From: Lacticaseibacillus daqingensis
Lineage (GTDB): Bacteria; Bacillota; Bacilli; Lactobacillales; Lactobacillaceae
Direction of reading: 5' to 3'
DNA: 64,000 nucleotides
Assembly (NCBI RefSeq): GCF_003946115.1
Contig: NZ_RHOH01000001.1
Coordinates: forward strand, 434,001 to 498,000
Shown here: one piece after another, positions 58,212-64,000 of the stretch
Layout of the letters: each line of letters opens with the position of its first letter
Numbering within the stretch: the stretch's first letter is position 1
Program-made: the position numbers and the translations under genes
Notes under the pieces: model-generated
What the model was told of the DNA's origin: nothing
Database searches by the model: none
The model's input: only the letters and a program-made list of their open reading frames with translations

Positions 58212-59927
58212 TTAAGCGCGCTTGCGAATCAGTACAACTGCTCCAATCGCGGCGATCACGAGGACACCGGCAACCGCAACGCCAGTAGCCACTTTTTCGC
58301 CTGTCTGCGGCAGGAAGCCGTGTTTGGTCGTGGCGGTCTTGTTGTTCTTGGCTGCGACTGGCGTGTTCTTGTCCTTGCCACCGGATGGCTTGTTGGATGT
58401 TTGGTCCTTGTTGGTGTCGGTGGAAGGCTTGTTAGATGGCGTGTTAGCATCTGTGTCGTCCTTGTCGTCACCGTTAGTGGTGGTCGATGGGTCGGTGGTT
58501 TCTGGGCTCTTGGCCAAAGCCTTGATGGTGACCTGGGCTGGGTCGTAGCCGTTCAGAACGGTGCTGATGGTGAGCTGCTGTTCTGCCTCGGTCATTGGGA
58601 CGGTTAGTTCGTAGTGACCTTCACCGCCGATGACGCCGGACGCAACGACTTTGCCGTTGGCGTCTGTTGCGGAGATTGGTTCGCCGGTAGTGGCTTCGGA
58701 GTCCACGATGGTGCCGGTGATCACAGCGGTTTTGCCGTCTTCCTTGTAGGTGACGTTATCAACGCTGATGTGGTTGGTCTGGATGTCTTCGGCGCTGAGC
58801 AGGCCCAGCTTGTTCTTCATCTGAAGGATCCGTTTAACGGAACCGTCAATTTGGGCTTCGGAGATTTCACCCTTTTGAACTGCTGCGACAACCTGTGGAA
58901 TGCCGGTTTCGTAGTCGTTGTTCATGATGCAGTCGTTTCCGGCTTTAACGGCGAGTGTATCGATTTCTTCGCCATCGTGGTTCTTGGCGAACTCTTGGAT
59001 GGCGCCCATTTCAAGCGCATCGGTGATGACAACACCCTTGAAGCCAAGGTCGTTGCGGAGTAAGCTGATGACTTTCGGCGAAAGGGAAGCTGGGTAAACC
59101 GGATCAACTTGCGTCATGACAATGTGGGCAATCATAACGGAGTCAACGCCGGCATCGATCCCGGCCTTGAATGGCAGGAAGTCTTGAGCTTTGAAATCAG
59201 CCAGGGACTTCTGCACTTCAGCAAAGTCGGTGTGGGTGTCGATCGCGGAACCGTAGCCTGGGAAGTGCTTCAGCGTGGCGGCCACACCGGCGTTTTGCCA
59301 GGCAGGGACAACTTGTTTCATGTAGTCAGCGGTGGTCTGGTAGTCTTGGCCCAGCGTGCGCTTGAAGATGAAGGCGCTGGTGTCGTCGGTCACGTCAGCG
59401 TCTGGCGCGTAATTCCAGTTGACGCCGAGGCTCCGCAAGATCGTCCCGACTTCGGTGGCTTCCTTGGTCGTTGCATCAACGCCGCCTTGCTTGTAGAGAT
59501 CCTGTGGTGATGGGAACTCGCGGTCCGTGATCAAGCCGCTGGCAGATAGACGTGAGACGCTACCGCCTTCTTGGTCGATCCCGATCAGCAGCGGGGTCTT
59601 AGCCGCAACCTGAAACGCGTCAGACTTCGCTTTGACCTGTTCCTGCGTCAGCCCTTGCAGGTCGGCAGCGTAGTAAATTAGCCCGCCCAGGTTGTACTTT
59701 TGCACGTCCTGCTTCACTTTTTCGGTGTCCGCAGGGGTGCGCAGAACAAACATCTGGCCGACTTTTTGAGAAAGTGTGAGGCTGTTGATGTACTTGTCGA
59801 TCTGCGCGTCCGTGACACCAGTCTTCACTTCCGCAGCGTTGACCGATGATACTGGTGCGGCCAGGGCACCCAAGACGAGTGCTGCCGTACTGAATATTGA
59901 AGCTGTGATGCGCCCAAATTTACTCAT
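58212..59927 (-). CDS. Cell-wall-anchored GH3 beta-N-acetylhexosaminidase (NagZ-like)
   Basis: A 571-residue GH3 enzyme. Signal peptide residues 1-30, GH3 domain about 45-370 with IGIDQEGG near 118, KHFPGYG near 215 and TDALEMGA near 300 (nucleophile Asp), an Ig-like domain near 400-470, a Ser/Thr/Asp/Lys-rich wall-spanning linker, and LPQTG near 540 with a hydrophobic span and basic tail. Lactobacillary NagZ enzymes are mostly cytosolic; surface anchoring suggests action on host glycans or exposed peptidoglycan. The ATG at 59927 has GGAG seven bases upstream. Confidence 0.9.
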   Translation of the reverse strand: MSKFGRITASIFSTAALVLGALAAPVSSVNAAEVKTGVTDAQIDKYINSLTLSQKVGQMFVLRTPADTEKVKQDVQKYNLGGLIYYAADLQGLTQEQVKAKSDAFQVAAKTPLLIGIDQEGGSVSRLSASGLITDREFPSPQDLYKQGGVDATTKEATEVGTILRSLGVNWNYAPDADVTDDTSAFIFKRTLGQDYQTTADYMKQVVPAWQNAGVAATLKHFPGYGSAIDTHTDFAEVQKSLADFKAQDFLPFKAGIDAGVDSVMIAHIVMTQVDPVYPASLSPKVISLLRNDLGFKGVVITDALEMGAIQEFAKNHDGEEIDTLAVKAGNDCIMNNDYETGIPQVVAAVQKGEISEAQIDGSVKRILQMKNKLGLLSAEDIQTNHISVDNVTYKEDGKTAVITGTIVDSEATTGEPISATDANGKVVASGVIGGEGHYELTVPMTEAEQQLTISTVLNGYDPAQVTIKALAKSPETTDPSTTTNGDDKDDTDANTPSNKPSTDTNKDQTSNKPSGGKDKNTPVAAKNNKTATTKHGFLPQTGEKVATGVAVAGVLVIAAIGAVVLIRKRA

Positions 59928-60366
59928 AATTCCACTCCCATTCCTGTGTATTGATCTCGGTCGAAAGGTGATAAGACCACGGGGTAAGTGTAGCATCGTC
60001 CAAATGAGTTTGTAAGCGATACCATATAACGCGGCGATGTGACGTTGGGGTACTCCGATAGAATGATCAACGTTAGGAAATGGGCTGCGAGTTAGCTGAT
60101 ACTTATAAAAAATATTTTTTGGTATGAACAAAAATTATCGAGGATGAAAAGTGCTATAACACAGCGAGAGCAAACTATTTAGCGAGATCAGTGTCATTAA
60201 ATTCTGACCTTGTCTTTCCACAATAAAGCGGAATTTTACTTTGTTGTTTGCTTCACCGCGTGGGAATTGTTTTTTTCGGTGGCAGATGTTGTCTAAGTGG
60301 GCGCTTGAGCGGCTGATGCACGCAATTGGCGGTAGTCAGGTCGAAGACATATAGACATGTGCGGAT
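59928..60366. other. Gene-free AT-rich upstream region of the GH3 gene
   Basis: No gene is supported. It should contain the GH3 promoter; an extended -10 like TGCTACACT (minus strand, 59987-59995) is the best candidate, without a good -35 box. Confidence 0.45.
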
Positions 60367-60545
60367 AGACTCGGCGGCAGAGACATAATTAGCGGCCCAA
60401 GAATGAATTGCGACTATTTTGGGATAGTACGAAAAAAACAACGTCCTTTCTAACGCATGTCTGCTCGTAACTTATTTCGTTCGAAACGAGTAGAGCGAGC
60501 CATATAATCAAGGCTAAAACCGCTTTTTCTCAGCTTCGGTTTTTG
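60367..60545 (-). repeat. Repeat family A copy 2 (lacks the internal hairpin)
   Basis: The reverse complement aligns with 4325-4555 along its full length, including AAGCGGTTTTAGCC, GTTACGAGCAGACAT and TCATTCTTGG blocks and both diverged ends. The hairpin present at 4363-4418 in copy 1 is absent, leaving a short ATTATAT joint. Confidence 0.72.
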
Positions 60546-60575
60546 CATGGGGCTGTTTCCCGTGAAATACAACGG

Positions 60576-63098
60576 CTACACGCCGAACTTGCGCAGGTGT
60601 GCGGCCAAAAAGCGGCCGGTATGCCCTGCGGTGCTGGCGGCGACTTGGTGTGGGGTGCCGCTGGCGACGATGTGGCCGCCGCGGCTACCGCCTTCCGGCC
60701 CGAGGTCGAGGAGGTAGTCGGCGTTGGCCATGATGTCCAGGTCGTGCTCGATGGCAAGCACCGTGCCGCCGGCGTCGAGCAGGCGCTGGAACACGGCCAG
60801 CAGCGTGCGCACATTCAGCGGGTGCAGGCCGACGCTGGGCTCATCGAACACGAACAGCGTCCCCTTGAGCTGTTTGCCCATGTGCGCGGCTAACTTCAGC
60901 CGCTGGGCCTCGCCGCCGGACAGCGCCGGCGTGCTTTCGCCGAGGTGTAGGTAACCGAGGCCGATGGCGTGCAGGGTTTGCAGCGCGGCGGCGATGGCCG
61001 GCTCATCAGCAAACACGGGCAGGGCCTCATCGGCGCTCAGCGCGAGCACATCCGCAATGGTATAACCGTGCCAAGTGACTTCGAGGATCTTGGGGGCGTA
61101 GCGCTTGCCGCCGCAGGTCGGGCACGTCTGCTGCATGTCCGGCAGATACTGAATATCGAGGCTGATGGTGCCGGTGCCGCCACACGTTGGGCAGGCCCCG
61201 GCCTTGACGTTGTAGGAAAAATCGCTGACGGTGTAGCTGCGCGCCACGCTTTCGGGCTGCGCGGCAAACAGCGCCCGCAGGTGGTCGAGGATCGGCGTGT
61301 AGGTGGCCACAGTCGAGCGCACGTTTTTGCCCACCGGGGTGGCGTCGATGGCGACCACGCGACGCAGGCCACCGCGCTGGAGGCTTTGGCTAAACGCCGG
61401 GGCGGGCTGCTTAGCCGTTGCGGTCAGCGCCGGCACCAGTGCGTCAAACACCAGCGTCGACTTGCCAGCGCCGGAGAAGCCGGTCACCACGCTGAGCTGA
61501 TTGAGCGGAAAGCGCACGGTCAGGTCGTGCAGGTTGAAGCGGTCTGTCACGGTGACGCCGTAAAAGGCGGTCGCGGCCACGCGGGCGCGCTTGGCGGTCG
61601 GGCGCACCACCAGCTCGGCGCTGCCGTTGAGGTACGGGCCGATCAGCGAGTGTGGGGCTTCGGCCACCGCAGCCGGCGTTCCCTGGTTGATCAGCCGGCC
61701 ACCGGCGAGACCAGCTCCGGGGCCGATTTCCAGCACCTGATCGGCGGCTTCAATGATGGCGGTGTCGTGGTCCACCACGACCACGGAGTTGCCCTGCGCC
61801 ACCAGCGCGCGCATCACCGTGATCAGGCCCTGCACGTTGGCGGGGTGCAGGCCGATGGCGGGCTCGTCCAGGACGTACAGCACGCCGGTGGTGTGGGTGC
61901 GTAGCGTGCGCGCCAGCTGAATGCGCTGCAGCTCGCCGGTCGACAGGCTGTTGCCGGCCCGCTCAAGGCTGAGGTAGTTGAGCCCGAGGTCGATCAGTGG
62001 CTGCAAAATGGTGGTCAGCTCGCGCAGAATGTCATGCGCCAGCGCCTGCATGTCGGCAGGTAGGCTTGCGTAAACGGTGGGGATGAAGGCCTCAAGGTCC
62101 GCCAACGACTTTGCGCTCACTTCGGCGATGGTGCGCCCAGCCAGCGTTTGGCCCATCAGCTTGGGGTCAAAGCGCGTGCCGTGGCAGGTGGGGCAGACGC
62201 CGAATGCGTAGAAGCGGTTCAGCCGCGCGATCGCCCGCTCGTTGGTCGTGGTGGCCATGGAGTCGGTGACCGCATTGAAGGCATTCTCGTAGACGGCGTT
62301 GTCCATGTGAAAAATCTTACCGGTTTTGCTGGGAATGTTGATCGCGTAAGTCCGCCGCGGGCCGTGCCACACCAGCTCCTGCTGGGCCTTGGGCAGCGCC
62401 TGGAACGGCGTGTCGATGTCGATGCCGGCGTACTGTGCGACGATCGGCATGAAGTTGCGGCCCGGCAGGCGCCACGAAGCCACGGCGCCGGCCCGAATGG
62501 TTTTGGTCGGGTCGGGGATCAGCCGGTCCACCGCAAGGGTTCGAGCCACCCCGGTGCCGTCACAGGTTGGGCATGCGCCAACGGAATTGAAGGCGAATGA
62601 CTCGGCCCCCAGCAGCGGGAAAACCGCGCCGCAAACCGGGCAGGTCATCGTCGCGTCCTTGCCATCGGTGTCCATGGCGTGCGCGATGGCCAGCGTTGGG
62701 GCCAGCTGGTGCCCGTTGGGACAGCGCGGCGACCCCAGCCGCGAAAATGCCAAGCGCAGCACGTTGAGCGCCTCGGTGGTCGTGCCGACCGTGCTGCGGA
62801 TGCCGGGTACCGTGGGCCGCTGGCGCAGGGCGATGGCGCTGGGGATGTGCTGGATGTCATCGACCGCGGCGTGGCCGACCTGGCCAAGGCGCCGACGCGT
62901 GTAGGTGGACAGCGCCGAGACGTAGCGGCGCATCCCCTCGGCGTACAGCACGCCCATGGCCAGAGACGACTTACCGGAGCCTGAGCGGCCGGTGATGGCG
63001 ACCAGTTGATGCAGCGGGATCGTGACATCCAAGTGGCGCAGATTGTTCACATGGGCACCGCGGACCATTATTGCTTGCGGAAACGTGTTATCATTCAA
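60576..63098 (-). CDS. UvrA-like ABC ATPase (class II UvrA/DrrC type)
   Basis: An 840-residue protein with two ABC ATPase halves: Walker A GRSGSGKSS near residue 35 and GFSGAGKST near 525, signature motifs SLSTGELQR and ALSGGEAQR, and zinc-binding CPVC/CPTC and CPTCGG pairs. It is about 100 residues shorter than UvrA1 of nucleotide excision repair and lacks the full UvrB-binding insert, as in UvrA2 or DrrC, which are tied to resistance to DNA-binding drugs. The TTG at 63098 has AAGGGG five to six bases upstream. Confidence 0.88.
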   Translation of the reverse strand: MNDNTFPQAIMVRGAHVNNLRHLDVTIPLHQLVAITGRSGSGKSSLAMGVLYAEGMRRYVSALSTYTRRRLGQVGHAAVDDIQHIPSAIALRQRPTVPGIRSTVGTTTEALNVLRLAFSRLGSPRCPNGHQLAPTLAIAHAMDTDGKDATMTCPVCGAVFPLLGAESFAFNSVGACPTCDGTGVARTLAVDRLIPDPTKTIRAGAVASWRLPGRNFMPIVAQYAGIDIDTPFQALPKAQQELVWHGPRRTYAINIPSKTGKIFHMDNAVYENAFNAVTDSMATTTNERAIARLNRFYAFGVCPTCHGTRFDPKLMGQTLAGRTIAEVSAKSLADLEAFIPTVYASLPADMQALAHDILRELTTILQPLIDLGLNYLSLERAGNSLSTGELQRIQLARTLRTHTTGVLYVLDEPAIGLHPANVQGLITVMRALVAQGNSVVVVDHDTAIIEAADQVLEIGPGAGLAGGRLINQGTPAAVAEAPHSLIGPYLNGSAELVVRPTAKRARVAATAFYGVTVTDRFNLHDLTVRFPLNQLSVVTGFSGAGKSTLVFDALVPALTATAKQPAPAFSQSLQRGGLRRVVAIDATPVGKNVRSTVATYTPILDHLRALFAAQPESVARSYTVSDFSYNVKAGACPTCGGTGTISLDIQYLPDMQQTCPTCGGKRYAPKILEVTWHGYTIADVLALSADEALPVFADEPAIAAALQTLHAIGLGYLHLGESTPALSGGEAQRLKLAAHMGKQLKGTLFVFDEPSVGLHPLNVRTLLAVFQRLLDAGGTVLAIEHDLDIMANADYLLDLGPEGGSRGGHIVASGTPHQVAASTAGHTGRFLAAHLRKFGV

Positions 63099-63139
63099 TG
63101 GAACCCCTTCTTCTTTATTCAATAGAAAAGAGTGACAAG

Positions 63140-63844
63140 ATGCCTCATCGCAGTATTCGACAATTTACCCCTGCGCCGGTCAGCGCCGCGACCCTGACGC
63201 TTTTGGAAGCCACCGCGCAGGCGACGGCCTCCAGCCAATTCTTACAACAATTCACGCTGATCCGCGTGGCCGATGCCGCCAAGCGTGCGGCCATTGCGGC
63301 CTTGACCCACTGTGATTTCGTGGCAGGGCCAGGCGTGCTGTATGTGTTCGTTGTGGATCAGGCCCGCAACCAGCGGCTGCTGGCAGCAGGCGTGGCGGAT
63401 CGGTTGCGCGACTGGAACGCCTTTTTGGCCGGGAGTTTTGATGCGACCCTGGCCGCGCAGCACGTGGTTGACACGGCGGAGGCGCTGGGGCTTGGGACCT
63501 GCTACCTCGGCAGCATCCTGAACGACCCGCAGCAGATGATCGACCTGCTGCACCTGCCGCGCTATACCTTCCCCTTGTTGGGGTTGATGGTGGGGCACCC
63601 GGCGACCATTCCGGCGGGCAAACCGCGCCTACCGCAGGCGGCCGTAGTGGCCACGGATCAGTACCCGGCGCCAGTTTCGCTCACTGCTTATGATAACACC
63701 CTGCGCGATTATTACGAGCACCGGCCCGAGCACCCACGGTCGACCGACTTCACCCAGCTGGTCAATGCGTACATAAAAACCGATCCACACCATCGCGGTG
63801 AGATCGGTCGGATTTTGCGCCAGCAGGGCTTCAGACTGGATTAG
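63140..63844 (+). CDS. Nitroreductase family protein, NfsA-like
   Basis: A 234-residue FMN-dependent nitroreductase of the NfsA group. RSIRQFT at residues 4-10 binds the flavin phosphate, AAQHVVDTAEALGLGTCYLG near 110 is the conserved helix, and the C-terminal excursion is present. It uses NAD(P)H to reduce quinones or nitroaromatics. The start is 41 bp from the divergent UvrA-like start. Its end overlaps the MarR-like gene by 14 bp. Confidence 0.88.
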   Translation: MPHRSIRQFTPAPVSAATLTLLEATAQATASSQFLQQFTLIRVADAAKRAAIAALTHCDFVAGPGVLYVFVVDQARNQRLLAAGVADRLRDWNAFLAGSFDATLAAQHVVDTAEALGLGTCYLGSILNDPQQMIDLLHLPRYTFPLLGLMVGHPATIPAGKPRLPQAAVVATDQYPAPVSLTAYDNTLRDYYEHRPEHPRSTDFTQLVNAYIKTDPHHRGEIGRILRQQGFRLD

Positions 63845-64000
63845 CGCGCCGTTCGTTCTCTTGGATCAGCACAGCGTTCGCCTCGTCCAGTAGGTTGAGG
63901 AGCTGCGCGAACTTTTCGGCGCCTAACCCGTCATGCAGCGTGCGCATCGGCTGGAAGTAGTTGCCGGCCAAGTCGCGCACGGCCTGCTTGCCGGTTTCTG
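63831..64000 (-). CDS. C-terminal part of a MarR-like regulator (runs off the window)
   Basis: The last 56 codons of a minus-strand gene that continues past 64000. The peptide (ETGKQAVRDLAG, then GAEKFAQLLNLLDEAN) has the helix pattern of the MarR C terminus, after the winged helix. It probably controls the convergent nitroreductase. Assignment rests on a short piece. Confidence 0.55.
   Translation of the reverse strand, partial: ETGKQAVRDLAGNYFQPMRTLHDGLGAEKFAQLLNLLDEANAVLIQENERRANPV

Noticed and set aside
60576-63098. Housekeeping UvrA of the UvrABC excinuclease
   Set aside because: It is about 100 residues too short, lacks the full UvrB-interaction insert and is not next to uvrB.

Overview
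The window looks like chromosome from a high-GC member of the Lactobacillaceae, most like the Lacticaseibacillus/Schleiferilactobacillus side of the family. The evidence is a Gram-positive LPXTG pilus operon, several PTS systems, the LacA/LacB galactose-6-phosphate isomerase, peptidase T, a C69 dipeptidase, strong AAGGAGG-type ribosome binding sites and frequent TTG starts. No rRNA, tRNA, CRISPR array, complete insertion sequence or prophage gene was seen. The species cannot be fixed from the sequence alone.

Layout. 0-3.8 kb, less GC-rich: a GH1 6-phospho-beta-glucosidase, a YitT-type membrane protein and a metal-dependent phosphodiesterase. 3.8-12.5 kb, GC-rich: NUDIX hydrolase, YeiH exporter with a divergent LysR regulator, a membrane-anchored EEP-fold hydrolase, an ion transporter, two cupins, a luciferase-like oxidoreductase overlapping a Rossmann reductase, and an orphan HigA-like regulator. 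12.6-12.9 kb: debris of two decayed genes. 13.1-18.0 kb: one operon with a SIS-domain sugar-phosphate enzyme, a PRD regulator and a fructose-family PTS (IIA, IIC, IIB). 18.1-21.6 kb: a minus-strand lacR-lacA-lacB-cupin-lacX operon. 21.9-29.0 kb: a second DeoR repressor and, divergent from it, a mannose-family PTS (IIA, IIB, IIC, IID), a sulfatase without signal peptide, a TauE/SafE exporter and an anaerobic sulfatase-maturing enzyme. 29.2-44.1 kb: mostly housekeeping genes (a small membrane peptide, dipeptidase, NrnA, lipase-like hydrolase, EamA transporter, dipeptide epimerase plus S15 hydrolase, CmpB-type membrane protein, AlkD, MFS pump, PepT, aminotransferase with LysR, RNase HI). 44.1-50.8 kb: HAD phosphatases, phosphoglycerate-mutase-like enzyme, BrnQ, two small proteins and an aldo/keto reductase, broken by two clusters of palindromic repeats. 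50.9-60.0 kb: a tip-basal-backbone-sortase pilus operon and a wall-anchored GH3 hexosaminidase. 60.5-64 kb: a UvrA-like ATPase, a nitroreductase and the end of a MarR-like regulator.

The most interesting system is the 22.7-29.0 kb operon read together with the lac operon. It appears to import a sulfated sugar by PTS, remove sulfate in the cytosol with a formylglycine sulfatase matured by the encoded radical-SAM enzyme, and export the anion by TauE/SafE. Because PTS phosphorylation occupies O6, sulfated galactose would leave as galactose-6-phosphate, which is the substrate of the adjacent LacAB. The two DeoR repressors and 10-bp-phased operators could coordinate the two halves. The wall-anchored GH3 enzyme and the pilus fit a mucosal or host-glycan lifestyle.

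The window also holds at least three families of short dispersed palindromic repeats (copies near 4.3, 7.8, 9.4-9.7, 12.9, 44.1-44.6, 48.4-48.8 and 60.4 kb), one with 21-bp terminal inverted repeats and one arranged as three tandem units of about 124 bp. I do not recognise them as named elements.
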